From: DATBGO01 sp050011895
GTDB lineage: Bacteria; Actinomycetota; Actinomycetes; Streptosporangiales; Streptosporangiaceae
Direction: 5' to 3'
Length of the DNA stretch: 64,000 bases
Assembly: GCA_050011895.1 (NCBI GenBank)
Contig: JBEKIF010000024.1
Span: 16,344 to 80,343 of the forward strand
The notes beneath the pieces are model-generated. The model was not told the DNA's origin. It did no database searches and saw only the letters and a list, made by a program, of their open reading frames with translations. The position numbers and the translations under genes were made by a program. Below, in pieces: positions 1 through 9,582 of the stretch (position 1 is the first letter of the stretch; the number at the start of each line of letters is the position of its first letter).

Positions 1-2
1 CA

Positions 3-890
3 GGGGAGTACGGCTGGGGGAGCGTCGGTGCGGTGGTCCCGATGATCGCGGGCGTCGTGGTACTGGCCGGATTCTTCCAGTTCGAGCGGTGGCTCGCCCG
101 CCGGGGCGGCGAGCCGCTGCTTGACCTCAAGCTGTTCTCGTCGCCGTCCTACACCTGGGGCGTCATCCTGGTCGCCGTCGCGATCCTCGCCATGATCGGG
201 GTGCTGTTCACGATGCCGCAGTACTTCCAGGGCGTGCTCGGCACCAGCGCGATGGGCTCCGGCCTGCGGCTGCTGCCGCTGATCGGCGGCCTGATCGTTG
301 GCGCCGTGCCCGCCGACCGGGTGGCTGCCCGGGTCGGCGCGAAACTGGCGGTCGTCGCCGGGTTCACGATGCTCGCCGCGGGCCTGCTGGTTGGCGCCAC
401 GACCAGCGTGAGCTCGGGGACCGGGTTCGTCGCGGCCTGGATGGCCATCGGCGGGGCCGGGCTGGGCCTGGCCCTGGCCACGAGCGCGTCGGCCGCGCTC
501 GCCGAGCTGTCGGAGGAACAGAGCGGGGTGGGCTCGGCCGTGCTGCAGGCCGTGAACAAGACCGGCGCCCCGTTCGGCGCGGCGATCCTCGGCAGCGTGC
601 TGCTCGGCGCCTACCGGTCGGGCGTTCACCTCGCGGGCCTTCCGGCCCCGGCTGCCAGCGCCGTCAAGTCGGGCATCTTCGGCGGCGTGGCGGTCGCCAG
701 CAAGGCCGGGTCGGCCGCGCTGCTTGACTCGGTGCGCACCTCGTTCGTGCACGGCATGGATCTCTCACTGGTCGTGTCGGCGGGGGTCGCGGTGGCCGGC
801 CTTATCCTGGCCGCAGTATTCCTGCCGCGGCAGACGGCCAGGAAGCCGCCCGTTCCCGCGCCGGAGGCCGAAACTGTCCATGCCACATGA
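3..890 (+). CDS. MFS drug efflux transporter, DHA2-like, C-terminal part (5' end outside window)
   Basis: The frame is open to the window edge, so this is the C-terminal ~295 residues of a longer protein. The translation is a series of hydrophobic helices with short loops and a basic C-terminal tail. The segment around 'MPQYFQGVLGTSAMGSGLRL' resembles the middle of 14-helix DHA2 drug:proton antiporters, where extracytoplasmic loops join helices of the second half. A plasma-membrane exporter of small toxic compounds is the likely role. The stop at 888-890 lies inside the start of the TetR gene (ATG at 880), so the two are translationally coupled and the regulator probably controls this pump. 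The substrate cannot be inferred. Confidence 0.85.
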   Translation, partial: GEYGWGSVGAVVPMIAGVVVLAGFFQFERWLARRGGEPLLDLKLFSSPSYTWGVILVAVAILAMIGVLFTMPQYFQGVLGTSAMGSGLRLLPLIGGLIVGAVPADRVAARVGAKLAVVAGFTMLAAGLLVGATTSVSSGTGFVAAWMAIGGAGLGLALATSASAALAELSEEQSGVGSAVLQAVNKTGAPFGAAILGSVLLGAYRSGVHLAGLPAPAASAVKSGIFGGVAVASKAGSAALLDSVRTSFVHGMDLSLVVSAGVAVAGLILAAVFLPRQTARKPPVPAPEAETVHAT

Positions 891-1476
891 GTGCAAGGTC
901 ACCGGGCTGCGCGAGCGGAAGAAGGCGAAGACGCGCGGCGCCATCCAGGCGCACGCGCTTCGCCTGTTCCGCGAGCAGGGCTACGACGCCACCACCGTCG
1001 AGCAGATCATCGAGGCGGCCGAGGTATCGGAGAGCACGTTCTACCGGTACTTCCCGGCCAAGGCCGACCTGGTGCTGACCGACGAGTACGACCCGCTGCT
1101 GGCCGATGCACTCCGGGCCCAGCCGCCGGAACTCGGCACCATCCCGGCGCTCCGGGCCGCGGTCCGCTCGGTGTTTTCCGGGCTGACCGCGGCGGAGGAG
1201 GCCGACCAGCGCGAGCGGCTCGCTCTCATGCTGTCCGTGCCCGAACTGCGCGGCGCGATGCTGGGCCAATTCGCCGACGGGATCAGGATGCTCGCGGAGG
1301 TGGTCGCCGAGCGGGCCGGCCGCGCGGCCGCCGATCCCGCGGTCCGCGCCCTGTCGGGGGCGGTGGTGGGCGCGATGATGACGGCCATGTTCGACACAGC
1401 TGACCAGCCGGATGTCGATATCGCCACCCTGATGGACGGAGCGCTCGCCCATCTGGAGGCCGGCCTCGCGCTGTGA
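880..1476 (+). CDS. TetR/AcrR-family transcriptional regulator
   Basis: A 198-residue protein with a TetR helix-turn-helix near the N-terminus: 'AHALRLFREQGYDATTVEQI' followed by 'EAAEVSESTFYRYFPAKADL' (about residues 24-65), with the family's typical F/Y-R-Y-F recognition helix. The remainder is an all-helical ligand-binding and dimerisation domain. ATG at 880 was chosen because it gives the usual short basic leader; the open frame continues upstream only inside the transporter gene. It overlaps the transporter by 11 nt, which implies co-expression and probable autoregulation. The ligand is unknown. Confidence 0.88.
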   Translation: MPHECKVTGLRERKKAKTRGAIQAHALRLFREQGYDATTVEQIIEAAEVSESTFYRYFPAKADLVLTDEYDPLLADALRAQPPELGTIPALRAAVRSVFSGLTAAEEADQRERLALMLSVPELRGAMLGQFADGIRMLAEVVAERAGRAAADPAVRALSGAVVGAMMTAMFDTADQPDVDIATLMDGALAHLEAGLAL

Positions 1477-1499
1477 CGGTTAGTGATCAGGCCTGCTTG

Positions 1500-1718
1500 A
1501 TCGTGAGGCCCGCTGCGCGTGGTCGTTTCGGATAAGTTCCCCGGCATCCGATCCCGTCTGAGCATCAGCTGGTGCTGGAGACAGGGCTGGCGCGTACAAC
1601 CGTGCGCAAGGCTGTGGCCGCGCTGCGGGATCAGCACTATGTGTACAGCGTGCACGGGCTCGGGACGTTCGTGACACCGCCGGACGAGCGCCCGGCCAGT
1701 GACGGCGAGAGCAGCTAG
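1500..1718 (+). pseudogene. GntR-family regulator remnant (HTH half, 5' end decayed)
   Basis: The frame ending at TAG 1716-1718 reads 'PIPSEHQLVLETGLARTTVR' followed by 'KAVAALRDQHYVYSVHGLGT' and FV. This is the winged-helix core of GntR regulators, from the P(I/L)PSE motif to the wing G-x-G-T-F-V. Just upstream, where the protein should read ...I-x-x-G-x-y-x-P-G-x-P-I-P-S-E, the sequence gives A-R-G-R-F-G, then an in-frame TAA at 1533, then V-P-R-H-P. No start codon with a ribosome site precedes the HTH. I infer a degraded small GntR gene between the TetR and HerA-like genes. A functional short protein starting internally at GTG 1572 is possible but would lack the first DNA-binding helix. 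Confidence 0.6.
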
Positions 1719-1755
1719 CAGCGGCCAAGCTGTACCGCGCAGGTAGCAAGAACAG

Positions 1756-3669
<1,914 letters not shown>

Positions 3670-3895
3670 CTGATCCCCCTCGCCGATCGCGACTAGCTGT
3701 CCGGGAGCCTACGTCCGGGACGGGACAGTTTCCGTGCCTTTCGCGCACCTGCCCCGCCGCCCCGCCGCCGCGTGCAGGCGAGGCTCCCAGGAGTTCACGG
3801 GTGACGAAACAGGTATTCGCGCGCTGGCGTCGGGTCGCCGTGCTGCGCACACATCAGCGATTCCTGCGAGTCAGATGCCTTCACACGGTGAGATC

Positions 3896-3924
3896 TGGAC
3901 AAGCTTCGCATGATTCATTATCCT
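3896..3924 (+). promoter_or_regulatory. Predicted sigma-70-type promoter for the 3954 gene
   Basis: TGGACA at 3896-3901, a 17-nt spacer and TATCCT at 3919-3924 fit an SigA/HrdB-type promoter. The predicted transcription start is near 3931, leaving a ~23-nt leader that contains the GGAAGG ribosome site before ATG 3954. Prediction by eye only. Confidence 0.5.
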
Positions 3925-3953
3925 GGACAAATCTTACTCAGGAAGGCAAGCAG

Positions 3954-4601
3954 ATGCCAATTCCTGATCAACAAGGTTTCAAGCCACGCCGAAGAGTTAG
4001 CGTTCAATCGCCTAAAACTCGCTGGTCGTCGGTAGTTGCCCTCGCAGTTTGTTTACTGGCGTTCGGCCCGCCGGCCGCGAGCAGCAGCGTCATCACTGCC
4101 AGCGTGGTCTTGCCATATGCATACGCCAGTGGGAATCCCGTCAGCAATATACCTGCAATTCCTAATTATCCTCATTGCGGGGCTGATGTTAGCGATATGC
4201 ATCTCGTGGCATCATACAAGTTGAAGCGGGTAGGAGGTGGCTACTCACGAGGGTGGCTTTTCTGCGGCATTGCGAAGTGGGGGTTCCGCCACATTCAGGC
4301 CAGCGACAAAGGCAAGCGCATTTCCAACTACCCTGGCGGCTGGCCGGGATTCAATTACTCGATAACAGCAGTCGAGCGCGCGTGGACTTCCGAGAAATAC
4401 AATTCCGAAAATAAGACGCGCGCATTTTATAGGCTATTTTACCTATGCGACTCCGCGGCAAACTGGTACAGGCCCATCCTGTTCCGGGTCGTGCAGGTAG
4501 AGAAAACCGCGCGTATCATCACCGCTGTTCCAGATTACGGCCGTAAGAAGACAGGACCCTGTCCCGCCCCCACAACAGCTCAACTGACGTTCCCGCGATG
4601 A
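3954..4601 (+). CDS. Secreted protein of unknown function, four cysteines
   Basis: A 215-residue product. The N-terminus is basic (RRR, K, R) and followed by a hydrophobic segment 'WSSVVALAVCLLAFGPPAAS' with small residues suited to signal peptidase, so export is likely. The mature part holds cysteines in HCGAD, LFCGIAKWG, YLCDSA and GPCPAP contexts, allowing two disulfides, and is rich in W, Y, K and N. Codon use is clearly AT-richer than its neighbours (for example AAT, ATA, AAA and TTA runs around 4140-4440), which suggests horizontal acquisition. The start at ATG 3954 is supported by GGAAGG upstream and the promoter-like boxes at 3896; the longer open frame runs upstream only over non-coding sequence. 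I do not recognise the family. Confidence 0.75.
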   Translation: MPIPDQQGFKPRRRVSVQSPKTRWSSVVALAVCLLAFGPPAASSSVITASVVLPYAYASGNPVSNIPAIPNYPHCGADVSDMHLVASYKLKRVGGGYSRGWLFCGIAKWGFRHIQASDKGKRISNYPGGWPGFNYSITAVERAWTSEKYNSENKTRAFYRLFYLCDSAANWYRPILFRVVQVEKTARIITAVPDYGRKKTGPCPAPTTAQLTFPR

Positions 4602-4633
4602 CGATCGTTTGGGCGGCAGGCTCCTGACCACGG

Positions 4634-4984
4634 TCACGCCTCGTCGACATCTTGCAGAGGCCAGAGGTGCACGAAAAGTTCGGCTCGAGTTCCCAGCTCC
4701 GCGCGCACGTGAGCGGCGAGATCCGGGGCTTCGCTTGCCCATCGGTCCCGCGCGTCCTGCGAATGCCAGCCCTTCTGCCAGTGAAAATTGGTATCGAACT
4801 CCTCCTGCCAAGCGGCGAGCCGATCCAGCAACTCGGGCGAGAACCTGGTGCGCTGCCAGGCGAGCTCGCCGTCCCCCCCTAGGGGAAGCTTGGCATGGTA
4901 GTCAGGTTCGAGCGTAACGACAGGTGGTAGCGGCTCATCCCAGTCGTCGTCATCGGCCGGGTGCCACCACGGGTTCTCGCTCAT
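4634..4984 (-). CDS. Conserved-looking acidic hypothetical protein, 116 aa
   Basis: A small soluble protein rich in W, D and E. The N-terminus is 'MSENPWWHPADDDDWDEPLP', the C-terminal half is helical (RLAAWQEEFDTNFHW), and it ends in VDEA. GAGAGG lies seven bases before ATG 4984. It has no membrane segment and no motif that I recognise. Composition is normal for the genome, unlike the AT-rich gene beside it. It converges on that gene with a 32-nt gap, so the two are not co-transcribed. Confidence 0.6.
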   Translation of the reverse strand: MSENPWWHPADDDDWDEPLPPVVTLEPDYHAKLPLGGDGELAWQRTRFSPELLDRLAAWQEEFDTNFHWQKGWHSQDARDRWASEAPDLAAHVRAELGTRAELFVHLWPLQDVDEA

Positions 4985-5246
4985 TTTCGAATCCTCTCAC
5001 GCCGACTGTCCACGCTGACGGTGACTCTGCTGCGCGGGAAACTTGACCATTGATCGGGTGGGGCCCAAAAACTTGGGATCTGGCACAACGACCGGACCGG
5101 CCAGCCGACACCGTGCTGGCCTGATTTGGCCGGGCCGGTCTAGTCAGTCAGGGACCGGGTGGCAAGCTTAGGGCTGAGCACCGGTGGTCGCGCCCACCGA
5201 AGCGGCACACCTGTCGGTGATAAAAGCTCAGGACCGAGGAGAAGCT

Positions 5247-5678
5247 ATGCCCACGCGTACTGCCGAAACGACCTGGACTGGCGGCCTTGAGGACGGAACC
5301 GGCACGGTTGAGCTGGTCAGCTCCGGCATCGCCAGCTACGAGGTCTCGTTCCCCAAGCGGGCGGCCGATGAGGCCGGCGGCTATACCAGTCCTGAGGAGC
5401 TGATCGCCGCTGCGCACAGCTCGTGCTTCGCGATGCAGTTCTCCGGCCTGCTCGGGGCGGCGGGCGGCACCAGCCAGTCGATCCAGGTCCGGGCGGACGT
5501 GACGCTCCGGCCGGATCCCGCGGGCGGATTCCGGATCAGCGGCATCACGCTGAGAGTCCGCGGCACGGCTGATGGCATTACCCCGGAGCAGTTCACCGCG
5601 ATCGCCGAGGACGCCAAGAAAAGCTGCCCGGTCAGCAAGGCACTCGCAGCCACCGACATCACCCTCAACGTGATCTGA
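5247..5678 (+). CDS. OsmC/Ohr-family peroxiredoxin
   Basis: A 143-residue thiol peroxidase of the OsmC branch, expected to reduce organic hydroperoxides in the cytoplasm. The first catalytic cysteine lies in 'EELIAAAHSSCFAMQFSG' and the second in 'AKKSCPVSKAL', the normal spacing and context. It contains the early arginine/glutamate-containing strand. ATG 5247 is preceded by GAGGAGAAG, making it preferable to an upstream GTG at 5184. It stands alone, and its stop codon is the first base of an 18-bp tandem repeat. Regulation is not visible. Confidence 0.92.
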   Translation: MPTRTAETTWTGGLEDGTGTVELVSSGIASYEVSFPKRAADEAGGYTSPEELIAAAHSSCFAMQFSGLLGAAGGTSQSIQVRADVTLRPDPAGGFRISGITLRVRGTADGITPEQFTAIAEDAKKSCPVSKALAATDITLNVI

Positions 5679-5747
5679 CCGTCCGGGGTGGCGTGACCGT
5701 CCGGGGTGGCGTGACCGTCCGGGGTGGCGTGACCGTCCGGGGTGGTC
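5676..5747 (+). repeat. 18-bp tandem repeat, 4 copies
   Basis: Four consecutive 18-nt units TGACCGTCCGGGGTGGCG start at 5676, 5694, 5712 and 5730; the last ends in TC. The first unit contains the osmC-like stop codon, so each copy carries an in-phase TGA. Probably replication-slippage expansion. Confidence 0.95.
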
Positions 5748-5767
5748 TGAGCTTGGGTTCTAGGTAT

Positions 5768-5835
5768 CTTATACCGGATTTCGTGGCCTTCGCCGACCTT
5801 TATGTCGGATATGTGGTCACCAAATCCGGTATAAG
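5768..5835. repeat. Palindromic intergenic element, copy 1
   Basis: The left arm 5768-5788 begins CTTATACCGGATTTCGTGG, and the right arm 5815-5835 is its reverse complement at 19 of 21 positions (ends AAATCCGGTATAAG). The interior carries a second small hairpin, CCGAC-N6-GTCGG. A diverged second copy occurs at 27786-27853. The low GC of the arms stands out. It could be a non-autonomous mobile palindrome (REP/MITE-like) or a strong bidirectional terminator; no flanking direct duplication is evident. Confidence 0.8.
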
Positions 5836-5924
5836 TCCAGTGCCGGCACCGGGTGCCGGTACCGCCGCCGCGGCACGTGCAGGCCGGACAGGCGAATACT
5901 TGCGGGCGGCGGGTCAGGCGCGTC

Positions 5925-6641
5925 TCAGCCGGTGACCCTGGCCAGCGAGCGGACGTACTCGCGGACGAACTGGTCCGGGTCGGGCCAGGGGAAGCCAGGC
6001 AGTGCGGTGCGGAGGCTGACTGTCCCGTGCATCGCGACCCACACGGCGGTTGCGTCGGCGACGACGTCGGTGCTGGCCGAGACGCCGGCTTTCACGCAGT
6101 CCTCGATCGACTCGACCAGCAGCGCGAACGACTCCGCGCCGAATTCCAGCACCGGCTTGCCGTCCGAACCCAGCTGGACTGGCTTGCAGTAGTCCCGCGC
6201 CCCCAGCCGCTGCTCGGAGAACAGCACGCCGTACCGGGCCGGGTGCCCGAGCCCGAACGCCACATAAGCTTCGCAGCCGGCGACAAGGCGGGCGGCCGGA
6301 TCCTGGCCGGCCGAATCCGCGCCGGTCTCGATGGCGTCGGTCAGCTCATCGAAGACCTGCGCGACCGCCGCGATGATGATGGCGTCGCGATCGGCGAAGT
6401 GGGCGTAAATGGACGGGGCCGCGATGCCCACCTCGCGCGCCACCGCGCGCAGCGTGACAGCCTCATCCGACCCGGTCCGCTCGATCAGGGCCAGCGCCGC
6501 CGAGACGATCTCGTCCGTCAGCCTGGCTCCCTGGCCGCGTGCATTCCGCTGCCGCCTGCGCGAGCCAGGAGCGGCCGACGTCGAGGGCCGGGCCGCCGAG
6601 GCTGCGACCTGGGATCCGGCCGTGCTGGGTGCTGATTTCAT
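5925..6641 (-). CDS. TetR-family regulator with WHG-type C-terminal domain
   Basis: A 238-residue protein. A basic, low-complexity N-terminal tail (~1-40) precedes a TetR HTH, 'AVTLRAVAREVGIAAPSIYA' then HFADRDAI (~61-88). The C-terminal part has 'FGLGHPARYGVLFS' and VWVAMHGTVSLR, typical of the WHG-type ligand domain. It is transcribed divergently from the DHA2 transporter at 6743. The 101-nt gap contains an array of repeated TTAC/GTAA half-sites, so it very likely represses the pump and itself. The inducer is unknown. Confidence 0.9.
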   Translation of the reverse strand: MKSAPSTAGSQVAASAARPSTSAAPGSRRRQRNARGQGARLTDEIVSAALALIERTGSDEAVTLRAVAREVGIAAPSIYAHFADRDAIIIAAVAQVFDELTDAIETGADSAGQDPAARLVAGCEAYVAFGLGHPARYGVLFSEQRLGARDYCKPVQLGSDGKPVLEFGAESFALLVESIEDCVKAGVSASTDVVADATAVWVAMHGTVSLRTALPGFPWPDPDQFVREYVRSLARVTG

Positions 6642-6650
6642 ATTCCCACT

Positions 6651-6733
6651 TTACAACTGTTAGCTCATCTGTCTATGCTTACGACTGTAAGTCAACGAAC
6701 GTAAGCCAACGATCGTAAGCAAGCAGTCGTAAG
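6651..6733. promoter_or_regulatory. 14-bp-phased operator array in the tetR/efflux divergent promoter
   Basis: From 6678 there are four head-to-tail 14-mers: CTTACGACTGTAAG, TCAACGAACGTAAG, CCAACGATCGTAAG and CAAGCAGTCGTAAG. A related TTACAACTGTTAG at 6651-6663 sits exactly two periods upstream. CTTACGA-CTGTAAG is itself a near palindrome. The array runs up to the AAGGAGA ribosome site of the transporter, so bound TetR would block initiation. Confidence 0.75.
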
Positions 6734-6742
6734 GAGAATCCG

Positions 6743-8506
6743 ATGAGCAGACGCCCGACGAAGCGGCCGGCCTCCGCTGCACCCGCCGGACAGGCCGCTG
6801 CACCCGCCAGGCAGGCCGCTGCGGCATCGGCCAGGCGGACGCCCGGGGGACGACCCGCCCGCCAAGACCGTGGGGCTCCGGCTCGCCAGGATCCCGGGGC
6901 TCCGGCCCGCCAGGTGCCTGCCGCCCAGGCCAGCCAGGCAGACAAGTGGCCAGGCGGCCACCCCCGCCGCAGGCAGATCCTGCTCGTGCTCTGCCTGAGC
7001 CTGCTGGTAGTCGTGATCGACAACACCATCCTCAATACCGCGCTGCCCACCCTGGCCAGGGTGCTGCACGCGGGCACCAGCTCGCTGCAGTGGATCACCG
7101 ATGCCTACACGCTGTGCTTCGCGGCGCTCCTGGTCCCGGCCGGAGCCCTGGGTGACCGGTACGGCCGGCGGCTCTCCCTCCTCGGCGGCCTGGCTGTCTT
7201 CGCGCTCGGCAGCACGGCGGCGGCGTTCGCGTCCGGCACCGGCATGCTGATCGGGGCGCGGGTAGTGATGGGGCTGGGGGCTGCGTTCGTCATGCCGGCC
7301 ACCCTGTCGATCCTGAACGCGGTCTTCCCGCCGAAGGAGCGCCCGCAGGCGATCGCGGCCTGGTCAGCGGTGGCCGGCGTCGGCATCGTGGTCGGCCCGA
7401 CTCTCGGCGGCCTGCTGCTCGCGCACTTCTGGTGGGGCAGCGTGTTCCTCATCAATGTCCCGCTGGTCGCGGTCGCGCTGGCCGGGGTGCTGATGACGGT
7501 GCCAGAGACCGCAGAACCGGGCGGCCACCGGCTCGACCTCCCCGGCACTGCGCTCGTGGCGGGCGCGCTCTTCGCGATCGTCGACGCCATCATCGAGGCG
7601 CCGGGCCGCGGCTGGACCTCAGGGGCGACCCTGGCCGAGACCGCCGCCGGGCTAGCCGCGCTCGCCGCCTTCGTCTGGTGGGAGCTGCGCATCGAGCATC
7701 CGCTGATCGACCTGCGAGTGTTCGCCGTGCGTGCCTTCTCCGCGTCAGCCGCCGCCGTGACAGTGATCTTCTTCGCCCTCTTCGGCAGCCTGTTCGTGCT
7801 GACCCAGTACCTGCAGCTGGTCCACGGCTACAGCCCGCTGGCCGCCGGAGTGCGCGCGCTGCCGTTCGCCATCGCCATGGGCGCCGCCTCACCGGTCTCC
7901 CCGATCCTGGCCAAGCGCCTCGGCTCCCGCGTGATCATCCCGGCCGGCATGGCGCTGATGGGCCTGGGCCTGCTCGGCCTGTCCACGGCCGGCGTGCACA
8001 CCGCCTACCTGCCGATCGCTATCGCCATCGCGATCATGGGCGGCGGAATGGGGCTGGTCATGGCACCCGCGAGCACCACCATCATGAGCACGGTCCCCGC
8101 GCACCAGGCCGGTGCCGGAAGTGCGATCAACGACACGATCAGGGAAGTCGGCGGGGCCCTCGGCGTCGCCATCGTGGGCAGCCTGGCCGCCGCCGTGTAC
8201 CGCTCGCGGCTGGGCAGCACGCTCGCCACGGCGCACGCGCCCGGCGCGGTCGTCCACCAGGCGACCAGCTCGGTTGCCGCGGCCGACGCCATCGGCGCGC
8301 ACGTCGGCGGCCCGGCCGGCAGCGAGCTGGTGAGCGCGGCTCACAACGCCTTCGTCAGCGCGATGGCGATGGGCATCCGGGTGGCCGCCGCCGTGGCGCT
8401 GGTCTCCGCCGTCGCCGCCATCTTCGCCCTGCCGCGGCGCAGCCGGCCGGAGCCCGTTCAGGCCGTCAGCCCGGTTCTCGAGCCAGTCCTCGTCCCGGCC
8501 CGCTAA
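6743..8506 (+). CDS. DHA2-family MFS drug efflux transporter, 14-helix type
   Basis: A 587-residue transporter. Residues ~1-70 form an Ala/Pro/Gln/Arg-rich tail with short repeats (PARQDPGA, PARQVPAA). The hydrophobic core follows, with 'LLVVVIDNTILNTALPTLAR' (helix 1 motif D-N-T-I-L-N-x-A-L-P), 'GALGDRYGRRLSLL' (motif A) and 'GVGIVVGPTLGGLL' (motif C of antiporters). The length and repeat pattern fit proton-driven multidrug exporters. ATG 6743 has AAGGAGA eight bases upstream. Expression is likely controlled by the divergent TetR. The long charged N-terminal tail is unusual for the family and resembles other in-frame repeat expansions in this window. Confidence 0.93.
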   Translation: MSRRPTKRPASAAPAGQAAAPARQAAAASARRTPGGRPARQDRGAPARQDPGAPARQVPAAQASQADKWPGGHPRRRQILLVLCLSLLVVVIDNTILNTALPTLARVLHAGTSSLQWITDAYTLCFAALLVPAGALGDRYGRRLSLLGGLAVFALGSTAAAFASGTGMLIGARVVMGLGAAFVMPATLSILNAVFPPKERPQAIAAWSAVAGVGIVVGPTLGGLLLAHFWWGSVFLINVPLVAVALAGVLMTVPETAEPGGHRLDLPGTALVAGALFAIVDAIIEAPGRGWTSGATLAETAAGLAALAAFVWWELRIEHPLIDLRVFAVRAFSASAAAVTVIFFALFGSLFVLTQYLQLVHGYSPLAAGVRALPFAIAMGAASPVSPILAKRLGSRVIIPAGMALMGLGLLGLSTAGVHTAYLPIAIAIAIMGGGMGLVMAPASTTIMSTVPAHQAGAGSAINDTIREVGGALGVAIVGSLAAAVYRSRLGSTLATAHAPGAVVHQATSSVAAADAIGAHVGGPAGSELVSAAHNAFVSAMAMGIRVAAAVALVSAVAAIFALPRRSRPEPVQAVSPVLEPVLVPAR

Positions 8507-8639
8507 GCCTCGTCATCGCCAGCCCGGCCGTCCTCACCTGGCGGCCGGGCTGGCCCGCGCCCGGGTGCCGCGGCCCGCGGTCATCCGTGGCTGCTGGTAC
8601 GTGGAAGTCCCGGCATCGAGCTGCGCGATCTTGGCGCGG

Positions 8640-8912
8640 CTAGTCGCCTTCGGATCGCCACCGGCGGTAAAGATCGATGAACTCGTCGCGCATCTGCGGG
8701 GTCAGGTCGTCCGGGGTGATCCGCCCGGCCAGCTCGATGGTGGCCCGCACCTGGGCCAGGTACTCGGTGCAGTGCGGGCAGCCGGCCAGGTGCGCCTCGA
8801 ACCGCCGGCGGGCCGATCGCGGAAGGGTGCCTTCGAGGTAGTCGGTGACCAGCTCGACCGCCTGCTGGCAGACGAGGTCGCGGCGCCGCAACCGCATCAT
8901 CCGGGGGATCAC
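8640..8912 (-). CDS. Anti-sigma factor, zf-HC2 (ZAS) type
   Basis: A 90-residue protein with the zinc-binding anti-sigma signature: an N-terminal C (DLVCQQAVELVTDYLEGTLP), then 'FEAHLAGCPHCTEYL' giving H-x3-C-x2-C. No transmembrane segment follows, so it is a soluble anti-sigma factor of the type that senses redox or zinc through its cysteines. Its start overlaps the stop of the sigma gene by 4 nt (ATGA), ensuring stoichiometric synthesis. Confidence 0.92.
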   Translation of the reverse strand: MIPRMMRLRRRDLVCQQAVELVTDYLEGTLPRSARRRFEAHLAGCPHCTEYLAQVRATIELAGRITPDDLTPQMRDEFIDLYRRWRSEGD

Positions 8913-9502
8913 GTCGCCCTCCCGAACTCGGTCTCAAGGACCTGCCGTACCCGGCTGCGGCCCCGGTGCAGCAGCACCCGCTGGTTGCCCTCGGAGATGT
9001 CCAGCACGTGGCAGACCTCGCTGCTGCTCATCCCTTCGACATCACGCAGCGTGACTACCTCGCGCTGGCGCGGCGGCAGGTCCACGATCGCCGACCGGAT
9101 CCGGTCCGCTAGCTTTCCCGCCCGCAGCCGGTCGTCGATCGCGTCAGTCCAGTGCTCGGGCGGCTCGCACCAGCCGCCGGCGCTGTCGAACCGCGAGGCG
9201 TCGACGGCCGGCCCGGTGTCGGCCACCGCGACGCTGCGGCGTTCCCTCGCGCCCGCCGTCCGGGCCCGGTTGACGAGGATACGGAAAAGCCAGGTACGAA
9301 ACGAAGAGCGCCCCTCGAACCCGGCGATCCCGCGGAGCACGCCCATCCAGGTGTCTTGCACCACTTCCTCGGCCACCGCCCTGCTGGGCACGAACGAGCA
9401 GGCCAGCCTCAGCATCGGGTCGTGATACTGCCGCACGAGCAGGACGAACGCCTGCTCGTCCCCGGCGCGCAGCCGCCGCGTGAGCTCAGCGTCGTCGTCC
9501 AT
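8909..9502 (-). CDS. ECF-family RNA polymerase sigma factor
   Basis: A 197-residue sigma factor when started at ATG 9502; an upstream in-frame start at 9574 would add 24 residues that do not resemble the family. Region 2 contains 'FVLLVRQYHDPMLRLACSFV' and 'AEEVVQDTWMGVLRGI'. Region 4 contains 'LPPRQREVVTLRDVEGMSSS' followed by the HTH EVCHVLDISEGNQRVLLHRGR. It directs core polymerase to a small regulon and is held by the zf-HC2 protein encoded next. It lies 80 nt downstream of the secreted beta-propeller gene on the same strand, so that gene may be a target or a co-transcribed partner. Confidence 0.93.
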   Translation of the reverse strand: MDDDAELTRRLRAGDEQAFVLLVRQYHDPMLRLACSFVPSRAVAEEVVQDTWMGVLRGIAGFEGRSSFRTWLFRILVNRARTAGARERRSVAVADTGPAVDASRFDSAGGWCEPPEHWTDAIDDRLRAGKLADRIRSAIVDLPPRQREVVTLRDVEGMSSSEVCHVLDISEGNQRVLLHRGRSRVRQVLETEFGRAT

Positions 9503-9582
9503 TGGCGGCACCCTATGGCCTTTGCCCGGGCCGGCGCGGTGTCCCCGGGCCAGCAGGGACACCGCATCCGGCACTCGCGTCG

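Noticed and set aside
802..1452. Long minus-strand frames opposite the TetR gene
   Set aside because: High-GC shadow frames, rich in R, G and H, with no start signal or family pattern.
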